Of a DNA stretch of 56,872 nucleotides, positions 7,253 through 16,105 are shown one piece after another. The notes under the pieces were generated by a model, which was not told where the DNA came from, did not search any database, and was given only the letters and a program-made list of their open reading frames with translations. This stretch comes from an uncultured Desulfovibrionaceae bacterium (GTDB lineage: Bacteria; Desulfobacterota; Desulfovibrionia; Desulfovibrionales; Desulfovibrionaceae). Each line of letters starts with the position of its first letter. Position 1 is the stretch's first letter. The DNA is taken from contig CALUUT010000088.1 in NCBI GenBank assembly GCA_944324045.1, positions 1 through 56,872 of the forward strand, given 5' to 3'. The translations under genes were made by a program, and so were the position numbers.

Positions 7253-9787
7253 TTATTCTGCAGTCGGAACGGCTTTAAGAGGTTTACGCTTGCGCCTGCG
7301 CCGACTTGATTTCTGACTTGGGGACGGCGTATCCGCGCGGGCTCCCGCCAAGACGGACTGAGACGGCGTCGAAACAGGCAAAGATGCCGGTTCCCGATAA
7401 CTGCTGTCGAGAAGCATCCCCAGAAGATTCAAAGACTCTTCGTCCGCCGCCATACTGCGGACCAGGGGCGCAAGCCTCTTGGCCCTTTCCCGCTGCAGGC
7501 CGGTCAGGGTGCGGTAACGCGCTTCAAGCATAATCGTCATGCGCGCTCCCACCGCATCGGACACATCGTCATCCGTAGGAGCAGGCATCTGCCGTATTTC
7601 AATCTTATAATGCTTTGCAATGCGTTGCAACTCAAGGCGCTCCATGACATCGACAATGGATATCACGGTTCCCGCGGCGCCGGCGCGGCCGGTTCGACCG
7701 GCGCGATGGATATACGACTCGTGGTCTTCCGGCGGCTCATACAAAAAGACATGCGAAAGTTCCGGAATATCTATGCCGCGCGCCGCGACATCCGTGGCCA
7801 CAAGAAAACGTATTCCGCCTTTGCGCAGTCGCCCCAGCACTTCCTCCCGTTTCGCCTGCGACAAATCGGAAGAAAGCTCGTCGGCGTTATACCCGAACCC
7901 CTGAAGCACGCCCGTCACATAATGCACATTAGCCTTGGTATTACAGAATATAATGGCGGATGACGGATTTTCAACCTCTATAAGACGCACCAGGACGCGG
8001 TCTTTTTCCATTGTCGCGCATTCGCAGCTCATATGGTCGATCTGCGCCACATGAACCTGATTCTGGCTCAGGGAAAGCATATGCGGGTCACGCAAAAACT
8101 CTCCGGAAAGCCGCAGCACATGAGGCGGATATGTGGCTGAAAACAGTTGCGTGGGGATAGGCCGTTTGGGAAGATAGCGCTGTATTTCCTTCATGTCCGG
8201 ATAAAACCCGATTGAAAGCATACGGTCGGACTCATCAAACACCAGCGCCCGCAACGAGTCGAGATTCAACACTCTTTTCAGCAAATGATCCAGCACGCGT
8301 CCCGGCGTGCCCACCACCAAATGCGCTCCCTTGCGCAATTGCTCCATCTGCCTTGCATACCCCACGCCGCCATAAACCGCGGCTGAAACAAGACCGGTTC
8401 CCTCAAAAAGCACGCGCGCTTCATGGTCAACCTGCAAAGCCAGCTCGCGGGTCGGCACCAGCACCAGCGCCTGACATGTCGCTTCCGCCGGCTCAAGCCG
8501 GGCAAGCAGCGGCAGCAAAAAAGCGCCGGTTTTGCCGCTGCCGGTGCGGGACTGCACCATAAGATCACGGCCGGCAATCCCATACGGCAAAGCATGTTGC
8601 TGCACAGGCATGAGCGTCTTCCATCCGGCGCGCGCCGCCGCATCCCGCAACGTTTGAGGAAGCTCCTCCATGGTCACGGGCGCCAGCGTCTTTCCCTGAC
8701 CGGAATGCTCCACAGTTATGGAGCTTGCCGTTTCCGCATCGCCGGCGTGAACGCTCTCAGGCTCAAGGCTCTGTTTTACCACGCCTGCGGCCAGGCCGTC
8801 GCCCTCCGGCATCGCGGACTCAGCAGTCTGAGGTTTTCCGGCTTGAGACGCGCCGGCATCAACAGGCATAATGGCGTCCGTTGGTCTGTGGGCGAGAGCG
8901 GCCGTCATCTCGTCCGCGCCCGAATGCATGGCATTCATCTGAATTGCCGGGTCCGGCGTCTTGCCGCCGTCGCCCTGACCGTCGTTCGCCGGCAGCGACA
9001 CGGAACCCGCCGTTTCCGCGCCCGGCGCTTCAATTCCTTGATTTTTCTTTGAACGCCCCGCCCGGCCGCCTCTGGATTTCCCGGCTGCGCGGCCTGTTTC
9101 CGGCGCGACGCCCGCATCGGCTTCAGATCTCGTTTCTGAAAACTCCGCTCTTTCCGCGCCGGATTTCGGCGCTTCGGCCGCTTCATTTCCAATTTCTTCA
9201 TGGACCGCTTCGGAAGCAGCCTGCCCCTTTTTTCCATTCCGTTTTTTTTCAGCAAAAGAAGCACGGGGCTTGGCGTCCTTTGGGGCGTCCTGCCGCGCCG
9301 CTTTGCCGGATTGCATCGGAACAGAAGCCGGAAGCGGACGGTCAAAAAAGATGCTGACGCGCACAGGCTGTTGCGCCGCCTGATATCGCGCGTCTGACTG
9401 AGGCTCGCCGGCTGCTGCGGGCTCTTCATAATTCGCATCCTGCACGGCCCCGGAAGAGTCCGCTTCCACGGCATCCGGCCGCGCATCCGCAACAGGCGCG
9501 GGGTGATCGCCGCCATCGCCCTCAATAACGGCCGCCGCTTCCTTTTTAGCGACATTTCTCGCTTTTTTCCCCTTAGATGAAGCGGAACCGCCCTCTTTCT
9601 TCACGCGACGACGTTCGGTCTTGGGCGCATCTTCCAGTGTTTTTTCCGCTTCTGTCTCCGTCGCCCCGCTTTCCACTGCTTTTTTTGCAGACGCTTTCCG
9701 TTTTCCCTCGCCGGCCCGCGTTTTCTTCCGCGCCGTCTTTTCCTGTTCAACAGGCTGTTCCTGGGGAGTTTGCTCATCAATATTCAT
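7253..9787 (-). CDS. DEAD-box ATP-dependent RNA helicase with long disordered N-terminus
   Basis: An 844-aa protein. Residues 1 to about 365 are low-complexity, rich in Ala, Glu, Lys, Gly and Asp, and probably disordered. The helicase core follows: Q-motif region with MPVQQHALP, motif I SRTGSGKTG (about 410-418), motif Ia PTRELALQ, motif II DESD in LVFDESDRML (about 515), motif III SATYP, and in domain 2 the motif VI HRAGRTGRAG (about 695). The tail is basic (SSRRRRKRKPLK). Motif II reads DESD instead of DEAD, which is tolerated in DExD proteins. It is likely RhlE-like, acting in RNA remodelling or ribosome assembly. I start at ATG 9787 (AAGGA nine bases upstream); the longer frame to 9925 has no such support. 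Confidence 0.85.
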   Translation of the reverse strand: MNIDEQTPQEQPVEQEKTARKKTRAGEGKRKASAKKAVESGATETEAEKTLEDAPKTERRRVKKEGGSASSKGKKARNVAKKEAAAVIEGDGGDHPAPVADARPDAVEADSSGAVQDANYEEPAAAGEPQSDARYQAAQQPVRVSIFFDRPLPASVPMQSGKAARQDAPKDAKPRASFAEKKRNGKKGQAASEAVHEEIGNEAAEAPKSGAERAEFSETRSEADAGVAPETGRAAGKSRGGRAGRSKKNQGIEAPGAETAGSVSLPANDGQGDGGKTPDPAIQMNAMHSGADEMTAALAHRPTDAIMPVDAGASQAGKPQTAESAMPEGDGLAAGVVKQSLEPESVHAGDAETASSITVEHSGQGKTLAPVTMEELPQTLRDAAARAGWKTLMPVQQHALPYGIAGRDLMVQSRTGSGKTGAFLLPLLARLEPAEATCQALVLVPTRELALQVDHEARVLFEGTGLVSAAVYGGVGYARQMEQLRKGAHLVVGTPGRVLDHLLKRVLNLDSLRALVFDESDRMLSIGFYPDMKEIQRYLPKRPIPTQLFSATYPPHVLRLSGEFLRDPHMLSLSQNQVHVAQIDHMSCECATMEKDRVLVRLIEVENPSSAIIFCNTKANVHYVTGVLQGFGYNADELSSDLSQAKREEVLGRLRKGGIRFLVATDVAARGIDIPELSHVFLYEPPEDHESYIHRAGRTGRAGAAGTVISIVDVMERLELQRIAKHYKIEIRQMPAPTDDDVSDAVGARMTIMLEARYRTLTGLQRERAKRLAPLVRSMAADEESLNLLGMLLDSSYREPASLPVSTPSQSVLAGARADTPSPSQKSSRRRRKRKPLKAVPTAE

Positions 9788-9952
9788 CAATATATCCTTT
9801 ATCCTGTCATGCGGCAAAAATATAAGCGGGTCATAAAACTCGCATGCGTTTTCCAAAATGCGCAGGAAAACCGACAATATTTGATTGCGCTGCAAAAAGA
9901 AAGAAAAACATAGGAAAGCATGCAAAAGCGCAATGGCAGCCGCTGATATGTT

Positions 9953-10759
9953 TCAGCAATCGTTTCCAACAATCCGACCCTGCCCGCGTTTTGCCCGGCA
10001 GGCGCGGCACAGCAGCCATATGCCGGCGATAATCATGGGAATGCAGAGAATCTGTCCCATGGTGACCCAGCCAAACGCCAGATACCCCAGGTCCGCAGGC
10101 TCGCGAAAAAATTCCACAAAGCTGCGGAACACGCCGTAACACAGCAGAAAAAGCCCGGACACCGCCCCAGCGGGACGGGGTTTTGCAGAAAAAATCCATA
10201 AGATTAAAAATAAAACAATGCCCTCAAGAAACGCCTCATAAAGCTGCGAGGGATGGCGCGGCGCAAAGCCGGCCATAGGGAAGACAAAAGCCCATGGCAC
10301 ATCAGTCGCATTGCCCCACAACTCGCCATTGATGAAGTTGCCCATACGCCCGAAAAAAAGCCCGGGCGGAATAAGCGGCGTCACAAAATCGCCCATCTGC
10401 AAAAAGGATTTCTTGTGCCTGCGCGCGAAAAACCAGAAAGCAAGCATAACGCCGACGACTCCGCCGTGAAAGGACATGCCGCCTTCCCATATTTTAAAAA
10501 TGCGCGTTGGGTCTGCAAAATAATATTGCGGCTCGTAGAAAAAAACCTGTCCAAGCCGGGCTCCGATAAGAATTCCGGCCACAAGATACGTAATAAGGTC
10601 ATCCACTTCCCTGGTTGTCAGACCGTTTTGTTTTGCGCGCTTGCGCCCCAGAAACCAGCCCACCGCAATGCCGAATACATACATAAGGCCATACCAGCGC
10701 ACCTGCAACGGCCCGATACGCAAAAATATGGGATCAATATCATGTAAATACATACCCAA
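9953..10759 (-). CDS. lgt: Prolipoprotein diacylglyceryl transferase
   Basis: Lgt transfers diacylglycerol from phosphatidylglycerol to the lipobox cysteine of prolipoproteins in the inner membrane. The 268-aa protein has about seven membrane segments and the family signatures GGMSFHGGVVG (about 91-101, with the essential His), and GRMGNFINGELWG (about 137-149). The first codon is TTG at 10757-10759: AAGGA lies six bases before it, whereas the in-frame ATG two codons later (ending 10753) would be 12 bases from the same site. Either start is possible. It is upstream of the helicase gene on the same strand with a 165-bp gap. Confidence 0.93.
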   Translation of the reverse strand: MGMYLHDIDPIFLRIGPLQVRWYGLMYVFGIAVGWFLGRKRAKQNGLTTREVDDLITYLVAGILIGARLGQVFFYEPQYYFADPTRIFKIWEGGMSFHGGVVGVMLAFWFFARRHKKSFLQMGDFVTPLIPPGLFFGRMGNFINGELWGNATDVPWAFVFPMAGFAPRHPSQLYEAFLEGIVLFLILWIFSAKPRPAGAVSGLFLLCYGVFRSFVEFFREPADLGYLAFGWVTMGQILCIPMIIAGIWLLCRACRAKRGQGRIVGNDC

Positions 10760-11095
10760 CCAGTATCCTTAAAAATTGCTGTTCCCCAAAAAACATTCGC
10801 ACGCGCCCTGTCAGGACGCATATGCATCCGTGGATTCTCTCATATGGGGAAACAGCAAACGTCGTCAAGAAGCAATAAGACGCGCTGCGCGCCTTGTTGC
10901 CGCACGCAAAAAAACAGCATCAGACATGACAGCGCAACTGTGGCGGACCGTCGCGCAAAACTTTCCGGATTGACAGTCATGCGTTTTTCACGCACACTTC
11001 TTTTCATCCGCGCCAGAATACGGACAAATATGCCATATGCCCCGCCTGGCTGATTCAGCCGCCTTTTTCTACTTTCCACACATAAGGAGTCCTTT
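10760..11095. other. Divergent intergenic region lgt / UPF0173
   Basis: About 335 bp with no gene. TTGACA at 10970-10975 is followed 17 bases later by CACACT, a poor -10, and may be the promoter of the plus-strand hydrolase at 11096. I see nothing else in it. Confidence 0.5.
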
Positions 11096-11788
11096 ATGAA
11101 CAGTATTACCTGGTATGGTCACGCGGCCTTTTTGATAACCTGGGACAATACTCGTATCCTTATTGACCCCTTTCTTTCCGGCAATCCGATGTTTTCCGGC
11201 TCATGGACGGAGATTCCCGCCCCGGATGTCGTTTTAACGACGCACCACCATGGCGATCATGTCGGCGATGCTTTTGAAATATGTCGCGAGACCGGGGCCA
11301 AACTGGGCGCCATTGTTGAAATAGCAAGCGAATTCACAAAAAAAGGGCTGCCCGCATCCCAGATTTTAAACGGCATCGGTTTTAACATCGGCGGAACCGT
11401 GACCGTAAACGGCATCGGCATCACCATGACCGAAGCCTTCCATTCCAGCGGCGGCATCGGCATGCCCACAGGATTCATCCTTACCCTGACGGATGGGCGC
11501 TCCATCTACCATGCCGGCGACACAGGCATTTTCTTCAACATGGCGACCTGGGGCAAACTGTATGATATTCATTACGCCCTGCTGCCCGCCGGCGGGGTCT
11601 TCACCATGGATTACCGCCAGGCGGCGCTGGCGGCGGCCATGTTGCAGACAAAACATCTTATTCCCATGCATTGGGGTACGTTCCCGGCTCTTGCCCAAAA
11701 TATGGACCCCATACGCGCGGAACTGGCCCATACCGCGCCGGACTGCACGCTGATCGTGCCGGAGCCGGGCAAACCTGTTGCCATATGA
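11096..11788 (+). CDS. UPF0173 family metal-dependent hydrolase (metallo-beta-lactamase fold)
   Basis: A 230-aa cytoplasmic protein of the UlaG/YtkL-like (UPF0173) family. It opens with WYGHAAFLI, the family signature, and carries the metal motif HHHGDH in TTHHHGDHVGD (about 43-53). Further ligands are in GDTGIFFNM and the C-terminal PMHWGTFP. Length equals the usual 225-230. AAGGAG is six bases before the ATG. The physiological substrate of the family is unclear, and the neighbours give no hint. Confidence 0.88.
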   Translation: MNSITWYGHAAFLITWDNTRILIDPFLSGNPMFSGSWTEIPAPDVVLTTHHHGDHVGDAFEICRETGAKLGAIVEIASEFTKKGLPASQILNGIGFNIGGTVTVNGIGITMTEAFHSSGGIGMPTGFILTLTDGRSIYHAGDTGIFFNMATWGKLYDIHYALLPAGGVFTMDYRQAALAAAMLQTKHLIPMHWGTFPALAQNMDPIRAELAHTAPDCTLIVPEPGKPVAI

Positions 11789-11834
11789 TAATAGATATCA
11801 TTCTATTGACCTGAAAATTTTTCCCGCGTAAAAT
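11786..11834 (+). promoter_or_regulatory. Promoter with adjacent Fur-like palindrome, for the IscA-like gene
   Basis: TTGACC (11806-11811) and TAAAAT (11829-11834) are separated by exactly 17 bases, a good sigma-70 promoter. Immediately upstream, 11786-11804 contains an imperfect AT-rich palindrome (GATAAT...ATCATT) resembling a Fur-type operator. The operator call is weak; the promoter call is better. Confidence 0.5.
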
Positions 11835-11950
11835 CTACGGAAAGCGACGCCGCATCTGCGCCATATATAACCGAAAGACGACCGCAAGGCGTCCATGATT
11901 GCCGCGCACCGCAACGTGCAACATAATATAACTGAAAAGGAGATGCAGAT

Positions 11951-12247
11951 ATGATCGCATTAACAAAAAACGCTGTAGAAGCGCTCAATAAATCCTTTAT
12001 CAACAGTGAAAAGAAGCCCATACGGATTATTCATACGGAAACAACCTGCTGCGGCGGGTCAAAATTCGAATTGGGCGCGGGGCAAGCGGGAGCAAACGAT
12101 ATCACCGTCGAGGAAAACGGCTTCACCTTCGTCATCAACAAGGATCTTGCTGAAAAGGCCAGAAGCTTTTACATAGACGCGGATGCCAACGGCTGGCTGT
12201 TTGTGGAATCCCAGTGCCGCGTGCCCGCAGGGTCGTGCTCCTGCTAG
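11951..12247 (+). CDS. IscA/HesB-like iron-sulfur cluster protein
   Basis: A 98-aa protein with the HesB/IscA fold pattern. The A-type carrier cysteines are present but rearranged: C33-C34 in TTCCGGSKFELG and C89, C96, C98 in the tail QCRVPAGSCSC. Classical IscA ends in CGCGESF, so this is a divergent branch that could bind or transfer an Fe-S cluster; it is not linked here to isc, suf or nif genes. AAGGAG is eight bases before the ATG and the upstream region has a good promoter. Function as a carrier is inference. Confidence 0.7.
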   Translation: MIALTKNAVEALNKSFINSEKKPIRIIHTETTCCGGSKFELGAGQAGANDITVEENGFTFVINKDLAEKARSFYIDADANGWLFVESQCRVPAGSCSC

Positions 12248-12816
12248 AAAGCCGGCGCGCCGCTGTCTTTTTGCCCATTGCAGACATATTGTTTCATGCC
12301 ACGCGGCAACAATGTTCTTTTCCGGGAAAAGGCGCGACGCGGCGCGCCATTGACTGAAATCTTCGCCTTCCTGCTTTTCCGGCGTTGGCAGACGCCATGC
12401 CGGCAAGACATGACGCTCATCCGCAAAAAATAGCGAACGTCTATCCCGCCAGGCAAGCATAAAAAGAATCGCCATGCTGAAAGCCTCTTGACGGCGGACA
12501 TGATTTGAAAAGCGTTCCGCAATATAGATCTTTTTGCCAAAAACGCCTTTCCAGGCGACAGGATTATTCGCCAAAGTCCCTTGGGAAAAGATGCCTGTCA
12601 TTCTCTGAAGGGCCAAAACGGCTAAAGAGACCATGTTTGGATACAAGACATGGCGTTTTTTTCCACGAACGCCGCCTCCAAGAGATGGATTGAAAAAAGC
12701 TGCAATCCCTGATATCTGGCTATGCTCACGGATTACTTCAATTAATGGTCGAATTCCGATGCCGTTCGAATAAGGCGGCATATATCCACCCCACACCAAC
12801 CATATTCAGGACATTC
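12248..12816. other. Intergenic stretch of unclear content between IscA-like gene and acyl-CoA ligase
   Basis: A 246-codon frame on the minus strand (12059-12799) covers this region and runs into the IscA-like gene antisense. Part of it (about 12480-12720, with KKRHVLYPNMVSLAVLALQ) reads like protein, but there is no ribosome site and its last third is only the mirror of the IscA-like gene. I treat it as a possible decayed gene rather than an active one. A palindrome CGGCGCGCCG at 12252-12261 with a following T-run may end the IscA-like transcript. Confidence 0.35.
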
Positions 12817-14433
12817 ATGACCGAGAGTATTCGCTCCTGCACAGGTTTTCATGAAAAAGGCCGGGCTCTTTCCCTTGAGTATGAAACCCTTCCCCTGTAC
12901 CATATACTGGACAACGCGGCAAAGCGGTACGGCCATCACCCGGCTGTGGTTTTTGGGGAATCAACCCTGACCTATTCCGAGCTTCTTGACCAGGCTGAAC
13001 GCATTGCCGGCATGTTGGCGGATATGGGCGTTGTTCCGGGAGACCGGGTCGCCGTGCTTTTACCCAACCTTCCGGAACTGATCGCCACATTCTGGGGCAT
13101 CCTCAAAGCAGGCGCCGTCGCGGTTTTAAGCAACCCTCTTTATACGGAACAGGAACTGCGGCGCAATCTTGAGGACGCCGACGCGCGTATTCTCATCAGC
13201 CATGAACACCAATGGTCTAAAATCAAAAAATTAAGCGGCTCGCTTGATTTCAGGGCGGTGTTTCTCGTGCCGCAGTCTGAAATGTCCGAGCCGATTCCAT
13301 ATGACGGAAAACGCCTCTTTCCCTGGGACACCCTGCTTTCCGGAACAAAGAGATTAAGCGTCCCGATTGCGGACCCGCAGCGCGACCTGGCCCTTCTCCA
13401 ATATACCGGCGGCACGACCGGCGTGCCTAAAGGCGCCATGATCAGCCATTACAACATATTGGCCAATGTGCGCCAGATTGAGGCGGCCCTGCATCTGAGC
13501 GTTGACGAGCATCACGTATTTTTAGCCGTGCTGCCGCTTTTCCATATCTATGCGCTGACTATCTGCGTCGGAGTAGGGACGGCGGTGGCCGGCGCCATAG
13601 CGCCTTTTCCGCATTTTTCTCCGCGCGAGCTGCTTCAGGGAATACAAAAATTCCGACCTACGGTTTTTCCCGGCGCGCCATCCCTGTATATTACGCTTCT
13701 ATACCAAAAAGACCTCGCAAATTACGATTTGTCGTCTTTACGCTATTGCGTCTGCGGTTCCGCCCCCATGCCGCTTGACTACCTGGAACAGTTCGAAGAA
13801 AAAACCGGGGCACTGGTCATGGAAGGATACGGACTTACGGAAGCCTCTCCGGTCACGCATCTGAACATAGACCGGAAAAAAAGAAAGCCGGGCAGCATCG
13901 GCTCGCCTTTGCCGGATACGGACGCCAAAATCGTGGACATGGAAGTCGGCGATCTGACCATGAAAGACGGCGTGCCGGGCGAGCTTGTGGTGCGCGGTCC
14001 GCAGGTCTCGCTTGGCTATTGGAAACTGCCGAATGAAACGGCAAACACATTCCGCAACAACTGGCTTTTTACCGGCGATATCGCAATCAGGGATGGAGAC
14101 GGCCATTTCACCATTGTGGACCGCAAAAAGGATATGGTCATTGTCGGCGGATACAAAGTATATCCGCGCGAGATAGATGAAGTGCTGCACACGCATCCGC
14201 TGATCAAGGAAGCCATTAGCGTGGGCATGTCCCACCCCACCCGGGGAGAGGCGATTAAGGCGTTCATTGTTCCGGTCGAAGGCGCAACGCTTTCCACGGA
14301 ACAGGTTCTCTCATATTGCCGTAAACGTCTGGCCAACTACAAGGTTCCGCGGGCCGTCGAATTTCGAAAAGAACTTCCGAAGTCAGCGGTGGGCAAGGTG
14401 CTGCGCCGCCTGCTCAGTCAAAAAAACTCCTGA
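12817..14433 (+). CDS. Acyl-CoA ligase, long-chain-fatty-acid type (AMP-binding)
   Basis: A 538-aa member of the ANL adenylating family that activates a carboxylate with ATP and CoA. The A3 P-loop is LLQYTGGTTGVPKGA; A5 is GYGLTEASP; A7/A8 around TGDIAIRD and IVDRKKDMVIVGGYKVYP; the A10 lysine is in LPKSAVGKVLRR. The N-terminal part (TYSELLDQAERIAGML, DRVAVLLPNLPEL) is normal for FadD-like enzymes. ATG 12817 has AGGA five bases upstream, and the upstream extension to 12745 is not needed. The chain-length preference cannot be read; no beta-oxidation genes lie beside it. Confidence 0.85.
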   Translation: MTESIRSCTGFHEKGRALSLEYETLPLYHILDNAAKRYGHHPAVVFGESTLTYSELLDQAERIAGMLADMGVVPGDRVAVLLPNLPELIATFWGILKAGAVAVLSNPLYTEQELRRNLEDADARILISHEHQWSKIKKLSGSLDFRAVFLVPQSEMSEPIPYDGKRLFPWDTLLSGTKRLSVPIADPQRDLALLQYTGGTTGVPKGAMISHYNILANVRQIEAALHLSVDEHHVFLAVLPLFHIYALTICVGVGTAVAGAIAPFPHFSPRELLQGIQKFRPTVFPGAPSLYITLLYQKDLANYDLSSLRYCVCGSAPMPLDYLEQFEEKTGALVMEGYGLTEASPVTHLNIDRKKRKPGSIGSPLPDTDAKIVDMEVGDLTMKDGVPGELVVRGPQVSLGYWKLPNETANTFRNNWLFTGDIAIRDGDGHFTIVDRKKDMVIVGGYKVYPREIDEVLHTHPLIKEAISVGMSHPTRGEAIKAFIVPVEGATLSTEQVLSYCRKRLANYKVPRAVEFRKELPKSAVGKVLRRLLSQKNS

Positions 14434-14455
14434 TTACGCTCAAACATGGAATAGG

Positions 14456-14479
14456 AGCGGGCGCATCTGAGCGCCCGCT
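14456..14479. terminator. Hairpin between convergent genes
   Basis: AGCGGGCGC and GCGCCCGCT form a nine-base stem with a six-base loop between the acyl-CoA ligase and the convergent envelope-protein gene. T-runs are weak on both sides. Confidence 0.5.
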
Positions 14480-14491
14480 TCCCCTAATCCG

Positions 14492-15868
14492 TTAATCCAT
14501 AAGCACAGACTCAAACGCAAGTCGCGGATTCCCGTTGTGCAAAAGTTCAAGCACATCCCCAAATACGCGCCAGCCATTGACTTCGGACAGGGTTTTCGTG
14601 AACTCGGCCGACTGCTCCGCGCCTTGCGGGCACAGCATCATAGTGCTGCCCAGATTTCCGAACTGCAAATCCTTTTCAGTGATCTTGGCCGTCCCCACAA
14701 GCCGGTTGCAGCCGTCAGAGCCGCTTAGACGATATGCGTCCTGTTCTTTTTGCAGCATGATGTGCGTCTCGGTCTGATTGTCAAAAACCAGAGCTTTTTT
14801 CCCGTTTATTTCCAAAAGCTTCCAATGTCTGTTTAAGAGTTCGTCCATGTTGCCGCTCTTTGGACATGCGGAATCGACCGCAAGGCCGCCAAAACGGTCC
14901 ACCACAATCATTCCTTTGCCGCTGCGCGCATCGCGCGCCATGTGCCCTTCAAAGCGCACCTGAAGCTGTTTGCCCTTTGATTTTTCAGCAAGGGCGCTCT
15001 TTTCCAAAGCGGCGTAATCTCCATCCCTGGAAACACGATACGATATGCCGTTAGAGCAGTCCGTAAACGTGGGGCAGTCTTCATAATACGTAAACGCCCC
15101 TGTAAAAATGCGGAGAGCCGGCAATGGACCGCCATCCGGAACAGGGAAAAGTTCCATATTCATGCCGCCCTGTTCGGGCCTGTCCGCGAACTCAAGAATA
15201 TTTCCAGGCCGCACAAGCACGCGAAGCGGAGCACGTCCGTTGCCGCCAAGAATAAGCGCATGACCATTCGCAATCTGCCGCCAGCGTCCTGTTTCCACCT
15301 GGCTCTGCTCTTTTCCATCAAGCGTGAAATCACGAAGCAAAACAAACCCATGATCATGCTCAAGGCGCAATATGACCTTTGAAAGCGCGTCATTGTGCGA
15401 AACCTGCCCCTCATACAGCGAGGGGACATCAATTTCACGAATTTCCGGCTCGCCGGCATATGGCTCGCCCGCGCCAACGCGCGTTACAACCGTGACCGGG
15501 GCTGCGGCCGGAAGATCAACGCGCATGGGCTCTGACGCTGCAAAAACCTGATTGTCCGGCGTAAAAATAAATGCTTTCAGCATATATCTGTCCGCATTTT
15601 CTCCAGATGATTCAGAGTATTCAAGACTGAAGGGAAAAGGTACGGCTCGTCCTTGAACAGAAAAATACTTTTCCGCAACAATATGGCTTGCTCCATGTCG
15701 GTATCCATACAAAACAATACGCGCCTTTGCGTTATGAGGCATGGCTATGCGTTCTCTATATATCACATTCCCTTCAATTTTATTTTTTTCAGTATATGAG
15801 GCATAACCGTGCGAACTCGTAAAAAGAAATAAAACAACAGCGCAAATGCTTAATAATGACAGTTTCAC
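14492..15868 (-). CDS. Envelope protein with YbaY-like, NlpE-like and META/HslJ domains
   Basis: A 458-aa exported protein. A signal peptide (LSLLSICAVVLFLFTSSHGYA) is followed by a YbaY-like domain (about 30-135, INGNV-type start IEGNVIYRERIAMPHNA), a middle part resembling the NlpE N-terminal domain but without its CXXC motif (about 140-230), a Cys-containing stretch (YYEDCPTFTDC), and a C-terminal META/HslJ domain (about 345-455, with HWKLLEINGK, GSDGCNRLVG, STMMLCP). It is probably periplasmic or outer-membrane associated and stress related. I prefer the GTG at 15868 because AGGAG is six bases upstream; the ATG at 15904 would add 12 polar residues. No lipobox cysteine is seen. Confidence 0.7.
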   Translation of the reverse strand: MKLSLLSICAVVLFLFTSSHGYASYTEKNKIEGNVIYRERIAMPHNAKARIVLYGYRHGASHIVAEKYFSVQGRAVPFPFSLEYSESSGENADRYMLKAFIFTPDNQVFAASEPMRVDLPAAAPVTVVTRVGAGEPYAGEPEIREIDVPSLYEGQVSHNDALSKVILRLEHDHGFVLLRDFTLDGKEQSQVETGRWRQIANGHALILGGNGRAPLRVLVRPGNILEFADRPEQGGMNMELFPVPDGGPLPALRIFTGAFTYYEDCPTFTDCSNGISYRVSRDGDYAALEKSALAEKSKGKQLQVRFEGHMARDARSGKGMIVVDRFGGLAVDSACPKSGNMDELLNRHWKLLEINGKKALVFDNQTETHIMLQKEQDAYRLSGSDGCNRLVGTAKITEKDLQFGNLGSTMMLCPQGAEQSAEFTKTLSEVNGWRVFGDVLELLHNGNPRLAFESVLMD

Positions 15869-16105
15869 AGTATTCTCCTGGATATAATCATTGTTTAGAG
15901 TCATGGCGTCAGAATATATCTTGTTGCGAAATACCTTTCAATGAAATATATAGACCGCCAGAATTGTTGTACATATGCGCCCGCTTCTTTCGGCATGGTT
16001 TGCCTCTTTGATGCGGCGCAAGACATACTTATCAAAAAACATTCCTTCAAAAAAGGGATAGCGTTTCAGCAATCTTTTGAACGAGACCCATTCCAGGTGC
16101 CGCCC

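Noticed and set aside
8423..9052. 209-codon plus-strand frame over the helicase N-terminus
   Set aside because: Shadow of the low-complexity coding region, which leaves several other frames open.
12059..12799. 246-codon minus-strand frame
   Set aside because: Its last third is antisense to the IscA-like gene and it has no ribosome site. The middle part is noted only as a possible gene remnant.
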